Shown here: positions 24,555-32,735 of the stretch, piece by piece
Layout of the letters: each line of letters opens with the position of its first letter
Numbering within the stretch: position 1 is the first letter of the stretch
Assembly (NCBI GenBank): GCA_902780395.1
Contig: CACZFH010000027.1
Span: forward strand, 1-36,179
Origin: an uncultured Erysipelotrichaceae bacterium
GTDB lineage: Bacteria > Bacillota_I > Bacilli_A > RF39 > UBA660
Direction of reading: 5' to 3'
Length of the DNA: 36,179 bases
Translations under genes and position numbers: made by a program
Notes under the pieces: generated by a model
Told to the model about the DNA's origin: nothing
Seen by the model: only the letters and a program-made list of their open reading frames with translations
Databases searched by the model: none

Positions 24555-24581
24555 AAAAAAAAGAACTAACCTAGTTCCTTT
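24555..24581 (-). terminator. Intrinsic terminator after the D-Ala-D-Ala carboxypeptidase
   Basis: Minus strand AAAGGAACTA pairs with TAGTTCTTTT (10 bp, one G-U, loop GGT), then a T-run. It abuts the stop codon. Confidence 0.85.
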
Positions 24582-25724
24582 TTATAATTGCCCTAATAGT
24601 AAATTTTTACCATTTTCAATTAATAGCTCAAAATAACTCATAGGAGTAATCTCATTCATAGAAACTAAATCATTTTCAATAATGACATTTTTATCTTTCT
24701 TTACTCTAATAATACCAATCTTATCACCTATATTTAATGGTATTTGATAATCATAAATCTCTATATCATATTGATAAGTATTATTATCCCCAACTTCTTC
24801 AACAACTCCTAAATCTTCTTTTAATCCTATTTTTAATTTTTTTTCTTTAGAATTGGGTATTACTATATCTTTTATAATAGTACCTTTCTTTTTTAATACT
24901 TTATACTTTGTATTTGAAAATCCATAATCTAATAATTTCATAGTTTCCTGATTTCTTACCTTACTATTATCTTCCCCTAACACAATCCCAATTAATCGAT
25001 AATTATTTCTCTTAACAGTTGCAGCTAAACAATAACCACTATTATCAGTATGTCCTGTTTTTAAACCATCTGTCCCTTCATATTGTCCAATTAGTTTATT
25101 TGTATTTACTAACCAAAATTTACGATCACTATCTTCCCTCAAATAATCTTCATAAATAGAAGAAAATCTAAGTATTTCCGAATGCTTTATAACAAGTTCT
25201 CTAGCAATCATAGCCATATCATAAGCACTAGAATAATGATTATCTTCATCTAATCCTGTTGAATTCATAAAATGAGTATGTGATAGATTTAATCTTTTAA
25301 CAACACCATTCATTCTTTTTACAAATTTCTCTTCTGTCCCACTTATCAACTCAGCCATAGCCACAGTAGCATCATTACCACTAGCAACACTAATTCCTTT
25401 CATTAAATCTTCTATTGTAATTTTTTCCCCTTGCTCTAAATATATTTGACTCCCACCCATATCACTAGCATTTTTACTAACAGTAACTACATCATCCCAA
25501 TGAATATTACCTTTCTCTATTTCTTCTAAAATTACTATCTGAGCAACCATTTTAGTCATAGAGGCAACACTTACTTCCATATCTTTTTCTTTTTCAAATA
25601 ATATTTTTCCACTATTAGCTTCTATTAATATTCCACTTTTAGCATTAGGAATTAATTCTTCTGCCATACCCTTATTTGGAAATAGTAAAAGAAATAAAGC
25701 ACTAATTAGTATTATTTTCTTCAT
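24582..25724 (-). CDS. D-alanyl-D-alanine carboxypeptidase (DacF/PBP5-type, S11)
   Basis: 380 aa. A signal peptide (1-21, cleaved near GMA-EE) leads to a penicillin-binding serine peptidase. The three active-site motifs are SMTK (55-58), SGN (115-117) and KTG (222-224). A C-terminal PBP5-like beta domain (from about 265) ends with a possible amphipathic helix (SYFELLIENGKNLLLGQL), the usual membrane-attachment element. It removes the terminal D-Ala from peptidoglycan stem peptides. In spore-formers such enzymes (DacF, DacB) tune cortex cross-linking, but nothing in the promoter shows a sporulation sigma factor. It faces the VanY-type gene across a shared divergent region. Confidence 0.95.
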   Translation of the reverse strand: MKKIILISALFLLLFPNKGMAEELIPNAKSGILIEANSGKILFEKEKDMEVSVASMTKMVAQIVILEEIEKGNIHWDDVVTVSKNASDMGGSQIYLEQGEKITIEDLMKGISVASGNDATVAMAELISGTEEKFVKRMNGVVKRLNLSHTHFMNSTGLDEDNHYSSAYDMAMIARELVIKHSEILRFSSIYEDYLREDSDRKFWLVNTNKLIGQYEGTDGLKTGHTDNSGYCLAATVKRNNYRLIGIVLGEDNSKVRNQETMKLLDYGFSNTKYKVLKKKGTIIKDIVIPNSKEKKLKIGLKEDLGVVEEVGDNNTYQYDIEIYDYQIPLNIGDKIGIIRVKKDKNVIIENDLVSMNEITPMSYFELLIENGKNLLLGQL

Positions 25725-25784
25725 AGAAACACCTCACTGAAGAATATGAATTAAAAAGAAATCCATGCATCTTTTTAAAAAAAA

Positions 25785-25813
25785 TTCATAAAAAAAGAAA
25801 AAAATGCTATGAT
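25785..25813 (+). promoter_or_regulatory. Promoter of the VanY/LdcB-type gene
   Basis: TTCATA (25785-25790), 17-bp spacer, TATGAT (25808-25813); both boxes imperfect. Confidence 0.5.
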
Positions 25814-25830
25814 AGAATTAGGTGAATAAA

Positions 25831-26748
25831 ATGAACCGAAAAAGAAAAAAGAAATTAAAAATTAAAAAGAAGAATTTTACAATTTTTCTAATCATAATTA
25901 TAGTAATTACTTTTCTTATTACCGAATTTAGTATCATGGTAGTAAATAAACTAAGCACTCCTGAAACAGTAGAAAAAACAACCAAGAAAAAAAAGAAAAA
26001 GGAAAAATCATCAGAACTAGATCAATTAGATAATATAAATGAAACAATAAATTACTTTAACAACGATTATATAAAGCGATATATATCATATAAGAATAGT
26101 AATCCTTCTTTAGAAACAATACAAATAATCAAGAATGTAAATATGCAACTAGACAAAATACAATATGAAGATATAATTCCTGCTAGAAACTTAAATACAC
26201 CAAAAGTACTAGTAAACAAATATTATTATTTAGAAGAAGATTATATACCAAAAGATCTAGAAACGATTAGTTCAATGTATGCATTAAGTGGTATGCGTTT
26301 AGTAAAAGAAGCTAAAATAGCTTTTGAATCTCTTTCAAAAGCTGCTTCTAAAGAAGATTTAAAAATAATTGCTATGTCTAGTTACCGTAGTTATGAATAC
26401 CAAGTAGATTTATATAATCGTTATGCTAAACAAGATGGCAAAGAAAAGGCAGATACATATTCAGGAAGACCTGGTCATTCAGAACATCAAACAGGTTTAG
26501 CCGTCGATGTCTACAATGGAAAAACAGATTACACTAATTTTGAAAAAACCAAAGAATTCAAATGGATGAATTCTCATGCTCACGAATATGGTTTTATTTT
26601 AAGATTCCCTAAAGAAAAAGAAAATGAAACTGGCTATGAATATGAATCATGGCATTATCGTTATGTAGGAGAAGAAATTGCAACTTATATAAAAGAAAAT
26701 AATATTTCATTTGAAGAATATTATGCAACAATCATAAAAGATTGGTAA
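25831..26748 (+). CDS. VanY/LdcB family D,D- or L,D-carboxypeptidase (M15B)
   Basis: 305 aa from the ATG with an AGGTG site; a GTG three codons earlier lies in that site. A very basic N-terminus (RKRKKKLKIKKK) precedes one helix (about 17-39) and a Lys-rich linker. The catalytic domain has SSYRSYEYQVDLYNRYAK, the zinc motif GHSEHQTGLAVDV (His219, Asp226), YGFILRFP, and ESWHYRYVG (Glu272, His275). It trims peptide stems of peptidoglycan outside the membrane; whether it is D,D or L,D cannot be told from sequence. Plus strand, divergent from the S11 carboxypeptidase and convergent with the macroglobulin gene. Confidence 0.93.
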   Translation: MNRKRKKKLKIKKKNFTIFLIIIIVITFLITEFSIMVVNKLSTPETVEKTTKKKKKKEKSSELDQLDNINETINYFNNDYIKRYISYKNSNPSLETIQIIKNVNMQLDKIQYEDIIPARNLNTPKVLVNKYYYLEEDYIPKDLETISSMYALSGMRLVKEAKIAFESLSKAASKEDLKIIAMSSYRSYEYQVDLYNRYAKQDGKEKADTYSGRPGHSEHQTGLAVDVYNGKTDYTNFEKTKEFKWMNSHAHEYGFILRFPKEKENETGYEYESWHYRYVGEEIATYIKENNISFEEYYATIIKDW

Positions 26749-26749
26749 A

Positions 26750-26780
26750 GAAAACTTCACATCAATATTGTGAAGTTTTC
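26750..26780. terminator. Two-way terminator between the VanY-type and macroglobulin genes
   Basis: GAAAACTTCAC pairs with GTGAAGTTTTC (11 bp, 9-base loop). It fills the whole gap between the converging stop codons, with T-rich flanks both ways. Confidence 0.9.
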
Positions 26781-29700
26781 TTATTCAGTAACTGTTATAG
26801 ATAATGAATTAGACATTAAATAATGATCATTTTCTAAAGCAACAATCGGTTCTATTACATAATGTCCAGGAGAAGAAGCATATAAAGGTATCTGAACTTC
26901 ATCTTTATTATATGGTTTTGAAACCTTTACATGATCAATACGATTCAATATGACAGGAACTCCAGTCTTATCATTAGATAAACGCAAACCATTAGGTAAA
27001 TATAACCAAAAAGGTTTATCATGATTATGGAATTGAACTGTTAAAATAACAGTATCTCCCAATGAAACAGAATCTGAACTTAAAGAAAGAGTAAGATCTT
27101 CTACTTTTTTATTCTTATCAATTTCATCAATAGATCCTTCATAGAAATAATCAACATAAATATCATCTGCCGTAGATTTAAATTTCAAAGTACCCAAGTC
27201 ATCTTGATAAATCTTTAATTTTTTCTTTCCTAGAGATGATATATCCAAAGTCTCTTTTTTCTTACCATAAGAAACCGTAACTTTTGATACACTATCTAAA
27301 TCAACTTTATTATTTTTAAAATAAGATATGATAGAAAAATATAAATAACGATTAGAAATATCATTTTCTGATAAAAATTTAATTTCTTCTGCAGCCTCTT
27401 TCTTATTAAAGAAAGTTGCAGCATAAGTACTAAGTCCTTCATTAACAAAATGATATTTTTTAACCTTTTGATAATCACCCAAGAATAAGTAAGCTAAAGC
27501 AGTCTTTTCACTCATTCCATCTTTAGAAACAATATAATCTAAATCATCTAAAACAGGTTCCTTCATAGCAGCCAAAACTAAGTAAGCATCTAACTGTTCT
27601 TCTTTACTCTTATTAGAATCTTGAACAATATTATAATAAATTGTTTTATCAAATTGATAAGAATCATCATAATAAGCTAAAAATGCTGTTAAAGGATAAG
27701 AAACATTTTCTGCTGCTAAATACTTCCAACCAGTTTCTCCCCTAAAAGCCGAAACATCTCCAATATCAACACTATTTTCACCTTCTGCATATTCATTTTC
27801 AAATTCCATAGCTTTTTGATAAGCAAACAAGGTATCCATTCTTTCTTCATTATGATCTTTAATGATATCTAAAAAATTAGCATAATCTTTAAAACTAGTC
27901 CGATAGAACTCCAATTGAATTGGATTTTTTGTTGGTTTAATACTTTTTACTTTTGAAATAGAACCTGTATTCTTTACAAATATTTCTGTTTGAGAGTTTT
28001 GCACAGAAAAAGTAAATTCCATCGCATCAGTATCTTTTCCAGCTTTTGCTCGAATAATTGCTTTATACTCTCCAGGAGCTAATTTTCCAAAGTTTACATA
28101 AACCGGTCTACCTATTACTCCTGTTTTACTGATTTTTTTATCAACACCTTCAATAGAAAAGTCATAAGATATATTTTCCTTAGTTCCTCCTATTCCTGTA
28201 GCATTTAACACAACATCATCATCTTTCTTTAACCCTCTAGGTACAACAGTAGAAACAGAAATAGGTAAAGAAGAATTAATATTAATATGTTCAGCACCAA
28301 CATCAGTATTTTCATTTGCAGCATGAACAGTAATTCTAAAAGAAGTAATAGAATCATTTAAAGTAAACGTAACTTTAGCATTACCATTTTTATCAGTCTC
28401 AATAGTATCAAAATAAATTGTATCTCCAAAATTAGCTCTATTAGCCCCAGAAGTAGAACCAGCTCCACCACCTAAATCATAGAATGAATAATCCCTATAA
28501 GTAGAATAAGTATATTCATAATAAAATTTATTAAGATAGATCTTATCCAAAATATTAGTCATATCTTCTGCTACTTTAAATACTCCTTCATCAACCACAC
28601 TAATATTTAATTTAGAAGCAATTCCTTTACCACCTTTACTAACATTTATTTCACAAGTAACTTTTTCTCCAGGAGTGTACTTCTTTTTATTTGGAGTTAT
28701 TTTTATATCCAACTTAGAATCATTTTCTTGATAATCTTGATAACTAGATGGCATACGATAGAATACTCCATCTTTAAAATAAGCAGAAGTAAAATCATAT
28801 CCAGGAACATCATCTTCATTAAATGATATAGCTAAGTTTTGTTTATTTTGATAAATCTTTTGATTATATATTTGATTCTTATATTTTACAATCAACAATG
28901 GATTATCATTAATTTCAGCAACACCAGTATAATGAAATAAATTCAAATATGTTTTATCAGAAACAGATTTTTTCTTACGTTCATAATCAAAATAATATGA
29001 AAAATAATTATAATTTGAAGAAACAGGATAACTTTCATATGAATAATAACCATTATTAGAAACATTTTCACTATTACGATATATATACCCTGTATATTGA
29101 TAAGTCACATCATTTAAATCTTTCATAGTAATAAGCAAAGTATAACTATAAGCCAAATCAGCAGTTGATTTCTTTAATTCATAAGGAATATTCATTTGAA
29201 ATTGACCATTTTTAACTTCAACAGAGGTATCATAAACATTAGTTTTTTCATTAGTCCAATTATAATAAGGTTCATTTTGCTTCGTAAAAGCATTATATCT
29301 TTGTCCAGCTAAATGTCTAGTAGAAACATTCTCTTCAAGCGTTACCGAAACAGTACCTTGATACATTTTATCCTTTAAATCAGTGTTAATATACTTAATA
29401 TTGCCTTTATCAGTTTGATTAGATAAATAATATATTTCTCCAGAAACAGACTGTTTTTTTGCTTGATAAGTATAATTATCCAAAGTAATATATCTATCAA
29501 TTACATAGAAATAAAAACCAATACCCTTAGCACCATATTCTGATAAAGAGCTAGTCACTCTAACATACTCAGAATGATAATTAGTAGAAAGACTATTATT
29601 AAATTCAGTATCAATATCAAAAGAAGCAACACCATTTTCATCTGTAATAGCAGTATATACTTTCTTTCCTACTGTTGCTGTTATTTCTTTATTAGGAACT

Positions 29701-31412
29701 TTAACTCCACTAATATGATCAACCCGAACTGTAAAATGAAATTTATCATTTGCTTTTACATAATTATTATCCATATCAATAATAAAGTCATACATTTCTT
29801 TTTCATAGTGATAAACTTCTACACTACGATTACCAATATTAGCATTTTGATAATGAAGAGTAATATTTAAATAACCATCCTTATAGTTTTTTAAAGAATA
29901 CTTTGTCATAAAAGTACCATCTTTTTTTATTTCCACAGGAACAGTTTCATCTCCTACAGATAAATAGAAATCCTTTGGAGTAACACTAAACTCTTTAAAA
30001 TGAGCCATAGGAATATAACCCCATATTTGAATTTCATCCGTATTTTTATACAAAGGACGATCAGTATATATATACGCATTTGGATATTGAGTATTATTAT
30101 TGGTATTAACACCTACAAAAATAGGTTGATCCTCACCAATCTTTACAATTTGCATTTTCTCTTCTTTAGTGTTATAGTTAGCTATTTTAGCTAATCCATC
30201 TTTATCAGTCTTAACATTTTTATCTAAATATTGAACAGGAATTCCCTCTAACAAAGAATCTCCTTTTCCAACCCATACCAAAATATCAGATTGACTTGCT
30301 ACTAAATAAGCTGATAACTCATTAACTTGAATAGGAAAACTAAATAAAATATCTCCATTTTCTTCATAAACATTTCCTAAATAATAACCAACTGGTAAAG
30401 AATCATTTAATATATAAAGATCTTTTGATACTTCTTGGAAAGAATAGTTTCCTAAAGAAGTGGTTTGTACATCAGTCTTTTTCTCTAATAATTTTTGAAA
30501 ATCATTAGCACTTTGTACTTTTAATATTTCAACTCTAGCAACCTTTTTATTAACCTGTGAATTATTATTAACACGAATAGCAATAGGGTCTGATGGCCTA
30601 AAAGTAGAAATATCATCTATGGTAATACTACTATAATAATTTGTCCCAGTAGTTTTAGTTGAATTCTCAAAAGTTGAAAAAGATGATTGAAAAGGTTCTT
30701 TTAAAGACTCTTCTCCTCTTTTTAAACTATCTTTAACTGTAACTGTATAAACAGTATTAGTTTGAAGAGGAACAGATGGTTTAAAAATCCATAATCTACC
30801 ATTAGAAACAAACTCTCCTTCTACAGCAGGTGAAATCTCTACATAATCTTTTATATCAGTTAAATCTGGATAAGAGAATAATATCTCAATTGTAGTATTT
30901 GGACTAACTCCTTTAGAACCATCAACTGGATAAATAGAATTAACAACAAAATTTTTGGTAGACTGAAATGCCCACTGATCATCAATAACATTTTGATCAA
31001 CAAATTTTGCATTAATAATTTTATCACTAGGAACATCCTGTATTTTTACCTCATATTCATCTCTTTTCTTTTCTTTTATTTCATAACGAACAGCAGGTTC
31101 AAAATACAAATGTTTTTTTACGTCTTCCAATGAACCATTTTTAGTTTTAACAACTAAGACATCTTCTAATTGAAGATATTTACCAGAAGACTTCTTATCT
31201 ACATTAACAATAGAAAAGTAATTCTCTCCCTTACGCTTATCTTGAAAAAAGAATTTTTTTATACCCAGTAATAATAAACACAATAAAAGTACAATTACTA
31301 CTAGTAAGATATATCTAAGTTTCTTATGATTAATAAAAAAAATCTTTATTTTTTGAAAAATACTTTCTTTAACCAAACCATCTACACCATCATTATTTAC
31401 TTCTTCACTCAT
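26781..31412 (-). CDS. Alpha-2-macroglobulin-family membrane-anchored surface protein (no thioester)
   Basis: 1543 aa from ATG 31412 (MSEEVNN, GGGAG site 7 bases upstream); 17 extra codons further up have no site. A cytoplasmic segment and one helix (about 33-50) anchor it. Then come a Big_5-like domain (GVSPNTTIEILFSYP), several macroglobulin domains with the hallmark YIYTDRPLYKNTDEIQIWG, a Gly-rich bait-like loop (DLGGGAGSTSGANRANFG), the ANA strand (TLNDSITSFRITVHAAN) and a C-terminal receptor-like domain (KPFWLYLPNGLRLS). Only one outside Cys (KVTCEINV) is present and no CGEQ, so the thioester trap is missing. Members of this family are thought to act as protease traps; that function here is inference. 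Its own promoter has a 13-T spacer. Confidence 0.9.
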   Translation of the reverse strand: MSEEVNNDGVDGLVKESIFQKIKIFFINHKKLRYILLVVIVLLLCLLLLGIKKFFFQDKRKGENYFSIVNVDKKSSGKYLQLEDVLVVKTKNGSLEDVKKHLYFEPAVRYEIKEKKRDEYEVKIQDVPSDKIINAKFVDQNVIDDQWAFQSTKNFVVNSIYPVDGSKGVSPNTTIEILFSYPDLTDIKDYVEISPAVEGEFVSNGRLWIFKPSVPLQTNTVYTVTVKDSLKRGEESLKEPFQSSFSTFENSTKTTGTNYYSSITIDDISTFRPSDPIAIRVNNNSQVNKKVARVEILKVQSANDFQKLLEKKTDVQTTSLGNYSFQEVSKDLYILNDSLPVGYYLGNVYEENGDILFSFPIQVNELSAYLVASQSDILVWVGKGDSLLEGIPVQYLDKNVKTDKDGLAKIANYNTKEEKMQIVKIGEDQPIFVGVNTNNNTQYPNAYIYTDRPLYKNTDEIQIWGYIPMAHFKEFSVTPKDFYLSVGDETVPVEIKKDGTFMTKYSLKNYKDGYLNITLHYQNANIGNRSVEVYHYEKEMYDFIIDMDNNYVKANDKFHFTVRVDHISGVKVPNKEITATVGKKVYTAITDENGVASFDIDTEFNNSLSTNYHSEYVRVTSSLSEYGAKGIGFYFYVIDRYITLDNYTYQAKKQSVSGEIYYLSNQTDKGNIKYINTDLKDKMYQGTVSVTLEENVSTRHLAGQRYNAFTKQNEPYYNWTNEKTNVYDTSVEVKNGQFQMNIPYELKKSTADLAYSYTLLITMKDLNDVTYQYTGYIYRNSENVSNNGYYSYESYPVSSNYNYFSYYFDYERKKKSVSDKTYLNLFHYTGVAEINDNPLLIVKYKNQIYNQKIYQNKQNLAISFNEDDVPGYDFTSAYFKDGVFYRMPSSYQDYQENDSKLDIKITPNKKKYTPGEKVTCEINVSKGGKGIASKLNISVVDEGVFKVAEDMTNILDKIYLNKFYYEYTYSTYRDYSFYDLGGGAGSTSGANRANFGDTIYFDTIETDKNGNAKVTFTLNDSITSFRITVHAANENTDVGAEHININSSLPISVSTVVPRGLKKDDDVVLNATGIGGTKENISYDFSIEGVDKKISKTGVIGRPVYVNFGKLAPGEYKAIIRAKAGKDTDAMEFTFSVQNSQTEIFVKNTGSISKVKSIKPTKNPIQLEFYRTSFKDYANFLDIIKDHNEERMDTLFAYQKAMEFENEYAEGENSVDIGDVSAFRGETGWKYLAAENVSYPLTAFLAYYDDSYQFDKTIYYNIVQDSNKSKEEQLDAYLVLAAMKEPVLDDLDYIVSKDGMSEKTALAYLFLGDYQKVKKYHFVNEGLSTYAATFFNKKEAAEEIKFLSENDISNRYLYFSIISYFKNNKVDLDSVSKVTVSYGKKKETLDISSLGKKKLKIYQDDLGTLKFKSTADDIYVDYFYEGSIDEIDKNKKVEDLTLSLSSDSVSLGDTVILTVQFHNHDKPFWLYLPNGLRLSNDKTGVPVILNRIDHVKVSKPYNKDEVQIPLYASSPGHYVIEPIVALENDHYLMSNSLSITVTE

Positions 31413-31434
31413 ACACATTCTCCCTATTATCCTC

Positions 31435-31463
31435 ATTATATTAAAAAAAAAAAAATTTGACAA
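31435..31463 (-). promoter_or_regulatory. Macroglobulin-gene promoter with a 13-T spacer
   Basis: Minus strand TTGTCA (31458-31463), a 17-bp spacer AA-T13-AA, and TATAAT (31435-31440). The -35 is the 3' arm of the upstream terminator. A slip of one T would change the spacing to 16 or 18. Confidence 0.75.
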
Positions 31464-31473
31464 TATGCCAAAT
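31443..31473 (-). terminator. Intrinsic terminator after the sortase operon
   Basis: Minus strand ATTTGGCA pairs with TGTCAAAT (8 bp, one G-U, loop TAT), then 13 T. It starts 2 bases after the stop of the 190-aa gene. Confidence 0.85.
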
Positions 31474-31474
31474 C

Positions 31475-32047
31475 TTAATCATACTTTTTTCTATAATACT
31501 GATATAACCAATAAAAACCAGTAAATAAAAACCATATCAATAGAATAAAATTACTAATTTGTACAAAACAAAGAATCGTTTCATTTTGATATAACTTGGT
31601 AATATCAACTAAATCTACTCCATCTGTAGCCGCCAAAGCAATAAATGCCATAAAAAAGAAATATAAAATACTAAAGAAAGAATAATTAACAACTTTCTTA
31701 AAATAAGGAATCTTCTTACTAAACAAAGTCCATAGTATCATAACAGTCACAAAAGCCATTATGAAAAAATAAACAATTGTAGAAGGAAAATAAATATAAT
31801 TTAATATTTCTTTCATAAATGAATCTACACAAGTACTTACATAAGTAGTATAACTAATAAGAATACCAATAATAAAGCCTATATATATACCAATAGCTAT
31901 CATTTGAATTAATAAGTTATTTCTTTTTAAATTAGCAATTAAAATCAAAAATAAAAGAAGGCTTAATATGAACATCTCAATCGATAGAAAAGAGGAAAAG
32001 ATATATCGAAATATCGTTCCAAATTTCTCAACAACAGATAAATTCAT
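31475..32047 (-). CDS. Multi-pass membrane protein in the sortase operon
   Basis: 190 aa from ATG 32047 (MNLSVVEKFG), with AGAAGGTGAT just upstream; the frame 7 codons longer is not supported. About five hydrophobic helices: FLSIEMFILSLLLFLILIA, IGIYIGFIIGILISYTTY, IVYFFIMAFVTVMILWTLF, FSILYFFFMAFIALAA and FILLIWFLFTGFYWLYQYY. It ends in a basic tail (YYRKKYD). I do not recognise the family. It is 13 bases after the sortase gene, so it is co-transcribed with the adhesin and sortase and may assist surface display. No enzymatic motif is visible. Confidence 0.75.
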   Translation of the reverse strand: MNLSVVEKFGTIFRYIFSSFLSIEMFILSLLLFLILIANLKRNNLLIQMIAIGIYIGFIIGILISYTTYVSTCVDSFMKEILNYIYFPSTIVYFFIMAFVTVMILWTLFSKKIPYFKKVVNYSFFSILYFFFMAFIALAATDGVDLVDITKLYQNETILCFVQISNFILLIWFLFTGFYWLYQYYRKKYD

Positions 32048-32060
32048 ATTATCACCTTCT

Positions 32061-32735
32061 CTAGCCAACTAACTCTGAAATATAAACAGTTTGAGTCTTA
32101 TCATTATCTTTTGTACAAGTTATCATAGTAAGAGAATTTTTATTATAATTTCTTTTAATTACAACTGCCCCATTTTTTTCTACTTCATAAATATTAACAA
32201 TTTGATATTCATATTTTCTTCCTGCATAGGTAACATAAGCCATATCTCCAACTTCTAATTTATAAAGATAAGCAAAATATGAAATATAGGCATCTCCTGA
32301 ATGAGCCATTAAAATCAAATTTCCAAACTCAACATCAGGCAAAGTAGAACCCTCTACCATAGTAACATTATACTTTATATTATTATATTTAGAATCAATA
32401 TTATAAAAGCCCCTCTTTAAACGAATCTTAGGTATTTCTAAAACCCCTAAATATTTACTGTAATCAACAACATACTCTTTATTCTCACTACTATTTGAAT
32501 TAACTTCAACATTTTCTACTACAGGAACATCTTCAATCTCATCCTCTTCATGATTTTCTACAAACACGTCATCCATCATAGCAATACGCATATCAGAAAA
32601 TACTTCATCACGCATCTTCAAAATATAATTCCAAGAAAGAGAAATTATTCCTATAAATACAAGGAAAGAGCCAATAACTAATACATGGCTCTTTTTTATT
32701 TTATTATTTACTTTCAACTGGTTTTGCGTTTGCAT
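32061..32735 (-). CDS. Sortase without the usual catalytic arginine
   Basis: 224 aa. A helix at about 17-37 anchors it. The sortase core has YLGVLEIPKIRLKRGFYNID, the His motif ILMAHSGDAYISYF (His145) and the Cys motif SLTMITCTKDNDKTQTVYIS (Cys207). The catalytic Arg normally found about 8-15 residues after the Cys is absent: no Arg occurs from Cys207 to the end. The ribosome site is weak (GGTGTTGG) and the ATG lies 32 bases inside the upstream adhesin gene, so translation may be coupled or start at a nearby TTG. Its likely substrate is the adjoining adhesin with a PDTG sorting signal. Class cannot be set firmly; it is closest to class D/A in general shape. Confidence 0.9.
   Translation of the reverse strand: MQTQNQLKVNNKIKKSHVLVIGSFLVFIGIISLSWNYILKMRDEVFSDMRIAMMDDVFVENHEEDEIEDVPVVENVEVNSNSSENKEYVVDYSKYLGVLEIPKIRLKRGFYNIDSKYNNIKYNVTMVEGSTLPDVEFGNLILMAHSGDAYISYFAYLYKLEVGDMAYVTYAGRKYEYQIVNIYEVEKNGAVVIKRNYNKNSLTMITCTKDNDKTQTVYISELVG
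32665..32694 (-). other. Hairpin near the sortase 5' coding region
   Basis: AAAGAGCCA (32665-32673) pairs with TGGCTCTTT (32686-32694), 12-base loop, ten bases past the adhesin stop on the minus strand. On that strand only TTTCCTTG follows, so it is a weak terminator at best; on the plus strand it has a strong T-run but no gene to end. Confidence 0.55.

Noticed and set aside
25725-25785. Forespore (sigma-F/G) promoter of the S11 carboxypeptidase
   Set aside because: GCATG and CATATTC boxes are 15 bp apart, too close for sigma-G spacing, and no other support is seen.
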